Counted from the first letter of the stretch, positions 38,855 to 49,223 are shown. The stretch is DNA of 64,000 nucleotides from Paracoccus aestuariivivens (GCF_009711225.1 NZ_WMIE01000003.1:186001-250000); one strand, 5' to 3'. Notes: generated from the sequence alone by a model not told the origin. Program-made: numbers and translations.

Positions 38855-38879
38855 AACCCGCAGTTTCACAAGCGGTTCC
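38855..38879 (-). promoter_or_regulatory. Candidate general-stress (EcfG/RpoE2-type) promoter of the GlsB gene
   Basis: On the minus strand GGAAC (38879-38875), 18 bases, then TT (38856-38855), about 62 bases before the ATG. This matches the GGAAC-N18/19-TT pattern known for EcfG-type sigma factors in rhizobia and relatives. Confidence 0.55.
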
Positions 38880-39112
38880 CGTAGGATGCGAGAAATACTT
38901 TCAAAAACCTCCATATTAGCCATTTAGCCACAGTGGTTAACGGAAAAGTTGGGTACACCAAGGGTTGCACTTGACGGCCCGCAGGGTCACAGGACTGTAG
39001 TGAACATCAGAGTGGACACCGCCGCTGCTCGGCGATTCTCACGATTTGATGTTCTTTCTGCTGCCACCGGCCTAACCTTGATGGCAGGGCCGAGTTTAGA
39101 AGGGAAACCTCG
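38880..39112. other. Intergenic region before the L,D-transpeptidase
   Basis: No gene is visible. TTGACG at 38971-38976 followed 17 bases later by ACTGTA is a weak promoter candidate for the plus-strand transpeptidase. The ribosome-binding site there is AGAAGGGAAA. Confidence 0.35.
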
Positions 39113-39853
39113 ATGCGAATTCTTTCGCTGATGCTGGCTATGGGGCTTGGCCTTGCTGCCTGTGCGCCCACCCAGCCAACGACATCAACAAGGTCATCGG
39201 TCGGCCAAGGCGTCTACGGTGCCCGCACCGATAGCGGACCGAATTCGGAACCGATCGAGATTCATGCGGTCCGGAATGCCTATCTGACCGAACGCAATAC
39301 CCGCCAGCGCGTCGCCTATAATGGCTCGGAAGCGCCGGGTACCATCGTCGTCGATCCTTATGCACGCTTCCTGTACCACGTCATCGCTCCGGGCGAGGCG
39401 ATGCGCTACGGGGTTGCTGTGGGCAAGGCCGGCAAGAACTTCTCGGGCGGAGCTTCGATCAACCGCAAGTCGGTCTGGCCAAGCTGGACCCCGACCGCGA
39501 ACATGGTCCGCACTATGCCTGATCTTTACGGTCCTTTGAAAAACGGCCTGCCGGGGGGGATCGACAACCCGCTGGGCTCGCGGGCCTTCTATCTGTACCA
39601 AGGTGGCCGCGATACCTTGTACCGCATCCACGGCACGATGGACCCGTCGTCCATCGGCAAGGCGACCTCGGCAGGCTGCATCCGTATGTTCAATCAGGAC
39701 ATCATGGATCTTTATGGCGAGGTTCCGACCGGAACCCGCGTTAAGGTCCGCTCGCAGGCAGAAAGCATCGCGCTTGAAGGCCAGCTTGTCCAGACTCCCG
39801 ACGGCTACCTAGAGCCTGCCGGTGGAACGACCACCGCTGCCGTGACGCCTTAG
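39113..39853 (+). CDS. L,D-transpeptidase (YkuD) lipoprotein
   Basis: 246 residues. A lipobox LAAC (Cys17) marks a lipoprotein. The catalytic motif [20 protein letters not shown], with His and the nucleophile Cys, lies at about residues 180-200. Such enzymes make 3-3 peptidoglycan crosslinks or attach D-amino acids or proteins to the wall. The Pro/Ala-rich end is probably unstructured. A strong terminator follows. It lies among D-amino-acid and wall-lysis genes. Confidence 0.93.
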   Translation: MRILSLMLAMGLGLAACAPTQPTTSTRSSVGQGVYGARTDSGPNSEPIEIHAVRNAYLTERNTRQRVAYNGSEAPGTIVVDPYARFLYHVIAPGEAMRYGVAVGKAGKNFSGGASINRKSVWPSWTPTANMVRTMPDLYGPLKNGLPGGIDNPLGSRAFYLYQGGRDTLYRIHGTMDPSSIGKATSAGCIRMFNQDIMDLYGEVPTGTRVKVRSQAESIALEGQLVQTPDGYLEPAGGTTTAAVTP

Positions 39854-39882
39854 TAAACGCGCCACAGCCAGTAAGTGAAATG

Positions 39883-39912
39883 CACCCCGGTCGAAGGACC
39901 GGGGTGTTTTTT
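39883..39912 (+). terminator. Intrinsic terminator after the L,D-transpeptidase
   Basis: CACCCCGGTC (39883-39892) pairs with GACCGGGGTG (39897-39906), loop GAAG, followed by six T. One of the best terminators in the window. Confidence 0.93.
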
Positions 39913-39973
39913 CTGGAGGCATTTCCCGACCCGTGGCAGATTCTGGGGACCGATCTGCCAAAAGGGCGAGTGA

Positions 39974-40417
39974 ATGAAAGACACCATCGAAGCAAGGTCT
40001 GCCACGCCGACCGAGCCCGCTGCATTGAAGACGCTGAACAACGCCGCCCTTAATTCGCTGGTGAAAGAGCTGCGCGCGAAGAAGACACAAGCAACAGATG
40101 CCGGTACGAAAAAGGTTCTGTCGCAGGAGTTGCGCCTTGCCGTGGACGAGAAAATGTCCCGCCTTGCGACGAAGCCCACCAAGAAGAACAAGACGGCAAA
40201 AGCCAACGGGGACGCAGGTAACGTCGCGTTAAAGGACAAACCTGCAAAGGCAGAAAAAACCTCGCAGATCGATAAGATTGAGGAAAAGCGCCGCAAGCTT
40301 GCCGCTCAGACCGAAAAGCTTGAGGAAAAGCGCCGCAAACTTGAGGAAAAAGCCGAAAAACAGCGTGTTCGGAACGGTGCGAAAGTCGTGAGAAAGGTCA
40401 AATCCGGAACGGACTGA
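39974..40417 (+). CDS. Lys/Glu-rich coiled-coil protein, function unknown
   Basis: 147 residues, very basic in the middle (KKNKTAKAN) and with a C-terminal helix made of the repeat EEKRRKL, occurring at about residues 102-108 and 117-123 and again as LEEKAEKQR. I recognise no family. The DNA repeats the same GAGGAAAAGCGCCGC block, so the repeat arose recently. It follows a terminator and has its own promoter region; the ATG has a weak GGGCGAG site. It could be a nucleic-acid-binding or structural protein. Confidence 0.6.
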   Translation: MKDTIEARSATPTEPAALKTLNNAALNSLVKELRAKKTQATDAGTKKVLSQELRLAVDEKMSRLATKPTKKNKTAKANGDAGNVALKDKPAKAEKTSQIDKIEEKRRKLAAQTEKLEEKRRKLEEKAEKQRVRNGAKVVRKVKSGTD

Positions 40418-40556
40418 TCTATGAACAGAGCCGGCGCGGGGAAAGGCGCCGACGACGAGTAAGTTTCCCTGACCCCGTGAGGCCTGCGGTTTTAATCGGG
40501 TCGGGACCCTGATAATTGATTGGCGCAGTCACAAGTGCCGACGTTGCGAGTAGTCC

Positions 40557-41468
40557 ATGCGTTTTCTTTCCATTGCCCTAGCTGCTGCGCTTTCCGTCTC
40601 ACAGGTGGGTGCCTATGAGGCGGTGGATGCCGTCCAAGGTACCGGGGCTCCACGTGTTTCGCCGAAAAGCCGCTGCACGGATGACGGACGCTACTGCATC
40701 TCGGTGTCGAATTACGTGACGGATGTCTGCACGGCGATCGAACGCGCGGCCGGAAACAACGATCTTGATCCGCATTTCTTCGCGCGACTTTTGTGGAAGG
40801 AAAGCCTGTTCGAACCGGGGGCGGTAAGTCCGGTCGGCGCGATGGGCATTGCCCAGTTCATGCCCGGAACGGCACAGATGGTCGGGCTGGACGATCCGTT
40901 CAATCCGGCAAAGGCGATTGCGGCCTCGGCCCGTTATCTCAAGACGTTGACGGATAGTTTCGGCAATATCGGGCTGGCGGCCGTGGCCTATAACGGCGGC
41001 GAGAACCGCGCCGCCCGTTTCATTTCGCAAGGCGGCGGGTTGCCGTGGGAAACGCAGGATTATGTTCAGGCGATCACGGGGCTGACCGCCGCGAGCTGGC
41101 GCGATAGTCCGCCCGATAAAACCGATCTGCGGCTGGACAAGTCCCGTCCTTTCCTTGCCGCCTGCATCGATCTAGCCGGCAAGCGCAAATTGCATGAATT
41201 CAAAACACCTGAACGTGCTTGGCCCTGGGGCGTGATCGTTGCGACCCATCCCAGCCAGTCGGGCGTGACAAGTCAGGTCTCGAAGCTGAACAAGACCTTG
41301 CGTCCGATCCTTGGGGGCAAACGGGTCAGCTATGTGCGGCGCAAGATCTCGGGTGGACCGCGCAGGGTCTATACCGCTCAGATCGGATATTCGTCGCGCA
41401 AAGAGGCCTTTGCTTTCTGCACGCGGCTGCGCAGCTTTGGCGGTCGCTGCATCGTTCTGAAAAATTGA
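40557..41468 (+). CDS. Lytic murein transglycosylase (SLT) with SPOR-like C-terminus
   Basis: 303 residues. A signal peptide ends near residue 19. The SLT domain has the catalytic Glu in LLWKESLFEPGAVSPVGAMGIAQF, then AVAYNGGENR. Residues about 220-303 resemble a SPOR-type domain (WGVIVATHPS to GGRCIVLKN) that would target septal, peptide-free glycan. It cuts glycan strands to 1,6-anhydro products in the periplasm. The start has no clear ribosome-binding site. A 34-base gap separates it from the convergent binding-protein gene. Confidence 0.9.
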   Translation: MRFLSIALAAALSVSQVGAYEAVDAVQGTGAPRVSPKSRCTDDGRYCISVSNYVTDVCTAIERAAGNNDLDPHFFARLLWKESLFEPGAVSPVGAMGIAQFMPGTAQMVGLDDPFNPAKAIAASARYLKTLTDSFGNIGLAAVAYNGGENRAARFISQGGGLPWETQDYVQAITGLTAASWRDSPPDKTDLRLDKSRPFLAACIDLAGKRKLHEFKTPERAWPWGVIVATHPSQSGVTSQVSKLNKTLRPILGGKRVSYVRRKISGGPRRVYTAQIGYSSRKEAFAFCTRLRSFGGRCIVLKN

Positions 41469-41501
41469 AGCGGCGCCGCCTGCGGCAGCGCCGTTCTGTA
41501 A

Positions 41502-42974
41502 TTACTCGGTCCAGTGGACTTCGCTGAGATCGTTTGCCGGCATCGGCGCGTTCTGCCACAGACCCTCGATCTCGGCCTTCGCGACGCCGGTTTTGGCAAG
41601 CTGGAACAGATAGGCATTGGCATAATCATCGGCGATGACCTGCTGTGCTTGTTTCAGCAAAACCGAGCGTTGCGCCGGATCGGTCGTGGCCGCGAGGTTG
41701 GCGATGACCTTGTCGAATTGCGGGTTGTCGTAATTGAAATAATAGTCCTTGCGACCGTAGATCCCGATATCCATAGGCTCGACATGGCTGATGATGGTCA
41801 GGTCGAAATCCGAGTTCTTGAACACCTGCTCAAGCCATTGGGCCCATTCCATATTGGTGATCTGGGTCTCGATCCCGATGTTGCGCAGTTCGGCGGCAAT
41901 GATTTCGCCACCGCGACGGGCATAGGGCGTGGGAGGCAGGGCAAGCCGGAGGGTCAGGTTCTGTACGCCCGCCTCGGCCAGAAGGGCTTTGGCACGCTCG
42001 GGGTCGAAACCGGATTGCGCCGTCAGGTCCACATAATCCGGGTTGTGGGGCGCGAAATGCGTCCCGATGGGCGTGCCGTAGCCGAACATCGCGCCGTCGA
42101 TCAACTCCTGACGGTTGACGGCATGAGCGATCGCCTCGCGGACCTTTACATTCGCCAGTGCCGGATTTTCATGGTTCATCGCGAGGATCGTTTCACCCTC
42201 GGTCGTGCCGACAAGCACCTTGAAGCGCGGATCGGCCTGAATCTGGGCAAGCGTCTCGGGCGCGGGGTAGATCGGGAATGCGTCGACGTCGCCAGCCATC
42301 ATCGCCGCGAAGGCTGCTGTCGGGTCGGGAATGAAGCGGAACGTTGCACGGGCAAGCGCGGGCTTTATTCCCCAGTAGCCATCGAAAGCGGTCAGCGAAA
42401 TGTGGTCGCCCTGTTTCCATTGCTCGAAGCGGAACGGACCGGTGCCGATCGGCTTGGTTGCTATATCGGGGATATTGGCCTGATCGACCATGACCGCATC
42501 GCCCCAGGCCATCTTGAAGGGGAAGCCTCCGTCAGGGGATTTCAGGGTGACTCGAACGGTCAGGGGGTCGCTGGCCTCGACCTTGTCGATGCCTTCGAAC
42601 AGGGATTTCTGCGCATTGGTGCTGTCGGCCGCGCGGGCGCGGTCCAGTGAAAAGATCACATCCTGCGCATCGAACGGGCTGCCATCATGGAAGGTAACAC
42701 CCGGGCGCAGATGGAAGATAAATGCCTTGCCGCCATCTTCGACATCCCAGCTTTCGGCTAGACCGGGTTTGACACTGCCATCGGGACCGATCCGTGTCAG
42801 TCCCTCGAATATATTGGCATAAACCACTTCGTCGATGGCGGCGGCAGCCCCGCCGGTCGGGTCGAGATTTGGCGGTTCAAGCACCATTCCCAGAGTAATG
42901 CTATCTTGCGCGGCCAAAGCGGGCGCGGCGAACATGGCGGATAATGCAGCCGCCTGCAAAAATTTCACGAGCAT
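41502..42974 (-). CDS. Peptide-type ABC transporter periplasmic binding protein
   Basis: 490 residues, SBP family 5 (DppA/OppA). A signal peptide ends at PALAA|QD near residue 22. Core marks are EPPNLDPTGGAAAAIDEVVYANIFEGL and LRPGVTFHDGSPFDAQDV. The true start follows AGGAAAT at 42974; a longer frame upstream lacks a signal peptide. It is on the same strand as the peptide permease genes 34-35 kb but separated by unrelated genes, so it may serve that importer or another one elsewhere. Substrate is unknown. Confidence 0.92.
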   Translation of the reverse strand: MLVKFLQAAALSAMFAAPALAAQDSITLGMVLEPPNLDPTGGAAAAIDEVVYANIFEGLTRIGPDGSVKPGLAESWDVEDGGKAFIFHLRPGVTFHDGSPFDAQDVIFSLDRARAADSTNAQKSLFEGIDKVEASDPLTVRVTLKSPDGGFPFKMAWGDAVMVDQANIPDIATKPIGTGPFRFEQWKQGDHISLTAFDGYWGIKPALARATFRFIPDPTAAFAAMMAGDVDAFPIYPAPETLAQIQADPRFKVLVGTTEGETILAMNHENPALANVKVREAIAHAVNRQELIDGAMFGYGTPIGTHFAPHNPDYVDLTAQSGFDPERAKALLAEAGVQNLTLRLALPPTPYARRGGEIIAAELRNIGIETQITNMEWAQWLEQVFKNSDFDLTIISHVEPMDIGIYGRKDYYFNYDNPQFDKVIANLAATTDPAQRSVLLKQAQQVIADDYANAYLFQLAKTGVAKAEIEGLWQNAPMPANDLSEVHWTE

Positions 42975-43031
42975 ATTTCCTCCGTCGGGGCCACGCGTCC
43001 GCGCCAGCTTTTCAGCCAATGGCCCGACGGA

Positions 43032-43724
43032 TCAAGCCCGCTTCTCGGTCAGTTGTTGCAGGAAACCGGCGCAGGTCAGCCAAAGCGACGTGATCAACAG
43101 GCCCCAGCGCGCGATGCTGTCGGGGTGGAAATCGACCAGAACGGCCCAGATGGCAAAGCCGACCCATGCAGCCGTGACCGGCAACGAGATGAAGCGCCAG
43201 CGTTCGGTGCGCACGGGGTGGATGAACTTGACGTTGGTGAACATGGTGAAAGCCAGTGCTACGACGACGAAAAGGATCACCCAGAAGTTCGGCTCAAGCG
43301 CGAAAAGCACCAGAACCAACATGTTCCAGCATGCCGGAAAGCCCGCGAAAGAGTTGTCTCGGGTCTTCATCCTTGTGTCGCAGAAATAGATCACGCTGCC
43401 ATAGGTAATGGCGATGATGGCGATCCATCCGGTCCAGCCCGGCAGAAGTCCCGATTTGAACAGCGCATAGGCCGGAATGAAGACATAGGTCAAATAGTCG
43501 ATAATCAGGTCCATCTGGACGCCGTCATAGGTCGGCCAGTTTGCCTTGACCTGATAGCGTCGCGCCAGGGGTCCATCGACGCCATCGACGATCAGGGCGA
43601 TGACCAGCCATAGAAACATCTGGGACCATTCGGCATTCGCCGCGGCCAGAAGGGCCAACATCGAAAGAACCGCTCCGGTGGCGGTCAGCAAATGGACAGA
43701 CAGGGCTTTAAGGCGCATATTCAT
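43032..43724 (-). CDS. pcs: Phosphatidylcholine synthase
   Basis: 230 residues with several membrane segments and the CDP-alcohol transferase motif in the form VDGVDGPLARR...GVQMDLIIDY (about residues 46-79). Pcs makes phosphatidylcholine in one step from CDP-diacylglycerol and choline, a pathway found in alphaproteobacteria and few other groups. The start is at 43724 (MNMRLKALSVHLLTATGAVL). It stands alone between a binding-protein gene and serB. Confidence 0.88.
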   Translation of the reverse strand: MNMRLKALSVHLLTATGAVLSMLALLAAANAEWSQMFLWLVIALIVDGVDGPLARRYQVKANWPTYDGVQMDLIIDYLTYVFIPAYALFKSGLLPGWTGWIAIIAITYGSVIYFCDTRMKTRDNSFAGFPACWNMLVLVLFALEPNFWVILFVVVALAFTMFTNVKFIHPVRTERWRFISLPVTAAWVGFAIWAVLVDFHPDSIARWGLLITSLWLTCAGFLQQLTEKRA

Positions 43725-43813
43725 GCTATGCTTCTGTCACTGAACGGTCTTGTTCGCAAGTTTGTGAAGTGGCGGGTCCGGCGCTTTTGAAGCCGGACCC
43801 TAGCAGGTTCGAC

Positions 43814-44689
43814 TTATCCGACGAATTCTTCGGCAGCGTAGCCCTGCAGATAAAGCAGCGCGGTCAGATCGCCGTGATTGATCCGCAGGCTGACCTGTTC
43901 GGCGACGACGGGCTTGGCGTGAAGCGCAACTCCGGTGCCCGCCCGTTGCAGCATGCCTAGGTCGTTGGCCCCGTCGCCCACTGCGATCGCGTCTGCCGGA
44001 GTGAGGTTGCGGGCGGCGGTAATTTCCTCGAGCGCCTCGATCTTGGCTTCGCGGCCAAGGATCGGCAGCGCGACCGCCCCGGTCAGGATGTTCTCGTCCG
44101 CAAGTAGGACATTGGCGCGGTGCTCGTCAAAACCAAGTGCCGTGGCGACCGGTCCGGTGAAGACCGTGAACCCGCCCGAGACGAGCGCGGTATAGGCGCC
44201 TTGTGCGCGCATCGTCGCGACGAGTTGCTTGCCACCCGGAGCCATGGTGATCCGGCTGTCCAGAACTTCATCCACCACCGATTCCGACAATCCGGCAAGC
44301 AGGCCCACGCGGGCAACAAGCGCCTCGTGGAAGTTCAGTTCTCCGTTCATGGCTTGCGCGGTGATGGCTGCGACGCGTTCGCCGACACCGGCGAAATCGG
44401 CCAGTTCGTCGATGCATTCCTGCTGGATCATGGTCGAATCCATATCCGCCAGAAGGACCGATTTGCGCCGTCCCGATGTCGGCTGGATCGCAAGGTCGAA
44501 GCCCTTGCCTTGCAGGATTTCCCAGATCAGCCAGAAGTTTTCTGGCTGGGTCTCGACCGGAAATTCGGCAGCGATTCCCTCGTTCAGCCAGATCACATGG
44601 CCGCCGTTCCAGTCGTGGCGCAGTTCCTCGACGAAGGCGGGGCTAAGATTGGCGCGTTGCGGTGCGGCAAGGACGGAGACGGTGAACAT
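43814..44689 (-). CDS. serB: Phosphoserine phosphatase
   Basis: 291 residues. Final step of serine synthesis. The HAD motif I DMDSTMIQQECIDELA (nucleophile Asp) is at about residues 83-98, motif II VSGGFTVFTGPVA, and motif III/IV VGDGANDLGML. The N-terminal 75 residues resemble the regulatory part of long SerB forms. It is divergent from serC-serA, which supplies the previous steps, with 190 bases between. Confidence 0.95.
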   Translation of the reverse strand: MFTVSVLAAPQRANLSPAFVEELRHDWNGGHVIWLNEGIAAEFPVETQPENFWLIWEILQGKGFDLAIQPTSGRRKSVLLADMDSTMIQQECIDELADFAGVGERVAAITAQAMNGELNFHEALVARVGLLAGLSESVVDEVLDSRITMAPGGKQLVATMRAQGAYTALVSGGFTVFTGPVATALGFDEHRANVLLADENILTGAVALPILGREAKIEALEEITAARNLTPADAIAVGDGANDLGMLQRAGTGVALHAKPVVAEQVSLRINHGDLTALLYLQGYAAEEFVG

Positions 44690-44795
44690 GAGACCTCCCG
44701 GGGGGCAAAGGGGTTACGGCAGGACTAGCCAAAGCGCCGCTCCGCTTCAATGAAGGGCCGCGATTAAAATCTTCGGGGCGAGGGATAAAAAATTC

Positions 44796-44822
44796 TTGCC
44801 TGAATCATGGACCGGATATATT
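44796..44822 (+). promoter_or_regulatory. Candidate serC promoter
   Basis: TTGCCT (44796-44801) and TATATT (44817-44822) are spaced by 15 bases, two short of ideal, 58 bases before the serC start. The serB promoter on the other strand must lie in the same 190-base gap. Confidence 0.3.
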
Positions 44823-44879
44823 GGCGTCAGCGGGACACGCCGCCCCAACGCGGCGCTATCTAGCTGGAAGGCTACACAT

Positions 44880-46034
<1,155 letters not shown>

Positions 46035-46148
46035 TTGATCGGACCGGATCGGGGGCGCTGTCCCCCGAACCAAACCTGAATACAGAAGTGAATGCGCCGC
46101 AGCACCCATTGGTCGCTGTCCGGCCCCGCATATCCAAAGGATAGAGAC

Positions 46149-47738
46149 ATGCCCAAGGTTCTCGTTTCGGACAAGCTTTCGGAAACCGCCGTTCAGATCT
46201 TCCGCGATCGCGGCGTCGAGGTCGATTACATGCCCGATCTGGGCAAGGACAAGGACAAGCTGGCCGAGGTGATAGGTCAGTATGACGGCCTTGCCATCCG
46301 CTCGGCCACCAAGGTCACCGCAAAACTGCTGGAAAACGCGACCAACCTGAAGGTGATCGCCCGCGCCGGTATCGGTGTCGACAACGTCGATATCCCGGCC
46401 GCCTCGAAAAAGGGCGTGATCGTGATGAACACGCCGTTCGGCAACAGCGTCACCACCGCCGAACACGCCATCGCGCTGATGTTCGCCGTGGCGCGCCAGC
46501 TGCCCGAGGCCTCGGCCTCGACCCATGCCGGCAAGTGGGAAAAGAACCGCTTCATGGGCGTCGAGGTCTTCAACAAGACGCTTGGCATCATCGGTGCGGG
46601 CAATATCGGTTCTATCGTGATCGACCGCGCGCTTGGCCTGCGCATGAAGGTTCTGGCCTATGACCCCTTCCTGTCGGAAGAGCGCGCGCTGGAACTGGGC
46701 GTGAAGAAGGTCGAGCTGGACGAGATGCTGGCCAAGGCCGATTTCATCACCCTGCACGTGCCGCTGACCGAAAAGACCAAGAACATCCTGTCGCGCGAGA
46801 ATCTGGCGAAGACCAAGAAGGGCGTGCGCATCGTCAACGCCGCGCGCGGCGGTCTGATCGACGAAGAAGCACTGGCCGAGCTGCTGAAATCGGGCCATGT
46901 TGCTGGTGCGGCGCTGGACGTCTTCGCGACCGAGCCGGCGACCGAGAGCCCGCTGTTCAACCTGCCGAACGTCGTTGTGACGCCGCATCTTGGTGCCTCG
47001 ACCAACGAAGCGCAGGAAAACGTCGCGCTGCAAGTGGCCGAGCAAATGGCCGATTACCTGCTGACCGGCGCGGTTTCGAACGCGCTGAACATGCCTTCGG
47101 TCACCGCCGAGGAAGCCGCCGTCATGGGCCCGTGGATCAAGCTCGCCGGGCATTTGGGTGCCTTTATCGGCCAGATGACCGATGAGCCGATCAAGGCGAT
47201 CAACGTGCTTTACGACGGTGTCGCAGCCGAGATGAACCTCAAGGCGCTGAACGCCTCGGTGATTTCGGGTGTGATGAAGGCGACCAATCCCGACGTGAAC
47301 ATGGTCTCGGCCCCGGTGATGGCGACCGAGCGTGGCGTTCAGGTTGCGACCACTACCCAAGCCAAGGGTGGCATTTTTGATGGTTACATCAAGGTGACCG
47401 TCGTGACCGAAACGCGCGAGCGTTCGATCGCCGGCACCGTCTTCAGCGACGGCAAGCCGCGCTTCATCCAGATCCGTGGCATCAATGTCGATGCCGAGAT
47501 CGGCGAGCACATGCTGTACACCCGCAACAAGGACGTCCCGGGCGTGATCGGTGCACTGGGAATGACGCTAGGTGATTTGGGCGTGAACATCGCCAACTTC
47601 ACTCTTGGCCGCACCAAAGCGGGTGATGACGCGATTGCGATTCTTTATCTGGATGAGGAACTTAAGCCCGAAGTGATCGAAGCCCTTCGCGCGACCGGCA
47701 AGTTCATTCAGGTCCGCCCGATCAACTTCGAAGTCTGA
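46149..47738 (+). CDS. serA: D-3-phosphoglycerate dehydrogenase
   Basis: 529 residues, the long form with substrate-binding, NAD-binding, intervening and ACT domains. The nucleotide motif GIIGAGNIGSIV lies near residue 145. The C-terminal ACT domain (NKDVPGVIGALGMTLGDLGVNIANFTLGR) could bind serine for feedback control. ATG 46149 is preceded by GATAGAG; earlier in-frame ATG 46092 adds unrelated residues. It closes the serCA operon with a strong terminator. Confidence 0.96.
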   Translation: MPKVLVSDKLSETAVQIFRDRGVEVDYMPDLGKDKDKLAEVIGQYDGLAIRSATKVTAKLLENATNLKVIARAGIGVDNVDIPAASKKGVIVMNTPFGNSVTTAEHAIALMFAVARQLPEASASTHAGKWEKNRFMGVEVFNKTLGIIGAGNIGSIVIDRALGLRMKVLAYDPFLSEERALELGVKKVELDEMLAKADFITLHVPLTEKTKNILSRENLAKTKKGVRIVNAARGGLIDEEALAELLKSGHVAGAALDVFATEPATESPLFNLPNVVVTPHLGASTNEAQENVALQVAEQMADYLLTGAVSNALNMPSVTAEEAAVMGPWIKLAGHLGAFIGQMTDEPIKAINVLYDGVAAEMNLKALNASVISGVMKATNPDVNMVSAPVMATERGVQVATTTQAKGGIFDGYIKVTVVTETRERSIAGTVFSDGKPRFIQIRGINVDAEIGEHMLYTRNKDVPGVIGALGMTLGDLGVNIANFTLGRTKAGDDAIAILYLDEELKPEVIEALRATGKFIQVRPINFEV

Positions 47739-47757
47739 TCCTAACCTTGAACCTGAC

Positions 47758-47787
47758 AGCCCCCGGAGTAATCTCCGGGGGCTTTTT
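47758..47787 (+). terminator. Intrinsic terminator of serA
   Basis: AGCCCCCGGAG (47758-47768) pairs with CTCCGGGGGCT (47773-47783), loop TAAT, followed by TTTTC. Confidence 0.92.
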
Positions 47788-47803
47788 CATTCCGGAGGCT
47801 TTC

Positions 47804-48550
47804 ATGCGGACCTATGTCGTTGGTGATATTCACGGGCAACTGGAACTGTTGAAGGCGGCGCACGAGCGGATCGCCGTGGATGACGCAGCACAAGGCGGCG
47901 GTGGGCAGGTCGTCCATGTCGGTGACCTGATCGATCGCGGGCCGGATTCGCGGGGTGTGATCGATTATCTGATGCAGGGTCAGGCCGAAGGACGTCCGTG
48001 GATCGTGCTGAAGGGCAATCACGACCGCTTCCTGCCGCGCTTTGTCCGGACCCCGGAATGGATCGATCCCGGTCTGGCCTCGGGGATGCATTGGCTGGAA
48101 CACCGCAATCTGGGCGCGGCGCAGACTTTGGCCTCGTACGGGATTGCCATTGATGGCCGCAGCCATGGAGACGTGCTGGATGATGTGACGAAAGTGGTGC
48201 CCGAAGCGCAACTGCAATGGCTTGAGCAATTACCGCTTTGGCATCAGTTGCCGGGCGTGCTGATCGTTCATGCGGGCATCCGTCCGGGTGTCGCCTTGGC
48301 CGATCAGGTCGAGCAGGATCTTGTCTGGATCCGCAAGGGATTTCTTGACGACACGACCGATCACGGTTTTCTGGTCGTCCACGGCCATACCGTGGTCGAG
48401 CAGGTGACGCATTTCGGCAATCGGCTGGCCGTCGATACCGGAGCGGCCTATGACGGCCCGCTCAGCGTGCTGGTGCTGGATGAGACGGGTCAGCATGTCC
48501 TGACCGATGAAGGGCGCATTCCCGTCCATCACGAGCTTCCGCCGAACTGA
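47804..48550 (+). CDS. PrpA-like serine/threonine or bis(nucleosyl)-polyphosphate phosphatase
   Basis: 248 residues of the calcineurin-like metallophosphatase fold. Motifs in order: VGDIHGQLE (residues 5-13), GDLIDRGPDSRGV, LKGNHDRFLPRF and VVHGHT. The family includes PrpA/PrpB phosphoprotein phosphatases and Ap4A hydrolases; the activity cannot be told from sequence. The start at 47804 follows GGAGGC; an upstream ATG would lie inside the serA terminator. Confidence 0.88.
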   Translation: MRTYVVGDIHGQLELLKAAHERIAVDDAAQGGGGQVVHVGDLIDRGPDSRGVIDYLMQGQAEGRPWIVLKGNHDRFLPRFVRTPEWIDPGLASGMHWLEHRNLGAAQTLASYGIAIDGRSHGDVLDDVTKVVPEAQLQWLEQLPLWHQLPGVLIVHAGIRPGVALADQVEQDLVWIRKGFLDDTTDHGFLVVHGHTVVEQVTHFGNRLAVDTGAAYDGPLSVLVLDETGQHVLTDEGRIPVHHELPPN

Positions 48551-48622
48551 TTGGCCTTGGTGCGGCTAAGGTGGACAGCAGCGGTTCACCGCGCTATGAG
48601 CGCAGGGCAATAGGAAAGCTCG

Positions 48623-48955
48623 ATGCGGATCCCGTCCAAAACCGCGAAATATAGCCTCGGCCAAGTCGTCCGTCACCGCGAACACCCGTTCCGCGGGGTG
48701 GTTTTCGACGTCGATCCGGAATTCGCCAATACCGAGGAATGGTACGAATCCATTCCCGAGGATTCGCGCCCCTCGCGCAACCAGCCTTTCTATCACCTCT
48801 ATGCCGAGACCGAGGCGACATATTACGTCGCCTATGTGTCCGAACAGAACCTGATGCTCGATGTCTCGGGCGAACCGATCGACCATCCTGAAGTCGACGA
48901 GATGTTCGGTGAGTTCGAAGACGGTCGCTATCCCGTTCCGGTCTGCCTTAACTGA
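48623..48955 (+). CDS. hspQ: Heat-shock protein HspQ (YccV family)
   Basis: 110 residues. The YSLGQVVRHREHPFRGVVFDVDPEFANTEEWYE-type core is HspQ, a hemimethylated-DNA-binding-like protein that in enterobacteria acts as a Lon specificity factor. Length is normal. The start has GAAAGC at -8. It lies 71 bases behind the phosphatase gene and upstream of the Anbu cluster but separated from it by 268 bases. Confidence 0.9.
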   Translation: MRIPSKTAKYSLGQVVRHREHPFRGVVFDVDPEFANTEEWYESIPEDSRPSRNQPFYHLYAETEATYYVAYVSEQNLMLDVSGEPIDHPEVDEMFGEFEDGRYPVPVCLN

Positions 48956-49223
48956 TTCCCCGCTGGGGCGGTCGCGCCAGCTTTTCCGCATGGTGGGATC
49001 GGGTCTTCGCGCGCTTGCGCGACGCGTGGGCACCGCCGTGACAACGCATCGATTTCCTGCAGACCGCAGTTGAAAGCTAATCCTACCGGGTGCACGATAA
49101 TTTGGCAGAATCTGCCTGCAACCGTGCAAGCCGGAACTTCAATTGCGTAAATTCTGTCGGCTGCATGGACAGTTCTCGCCCGATTGCGAAGATCGTGGGC
49201 AGTGGTGAGGGATGAGGGGTCCG
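48956..49223 (+). other. Intergenic region before the Anbu cluster
   Basis: Holds a TCGCGC-GCTT-GCGCGA hairpin (49007-49022) and an AT-richer end (49095-49165) that probably contains the cluster promoter. No gene is seen. Confidence 0.4.

Noticed and set aside
39974-40417. Histone H1-like protein as a firm call
   Set aside because: Lys-rich composition fits loosely, but the repeat unit is Glu/Arg/Lys coiled-coil rather than the AAKK type.
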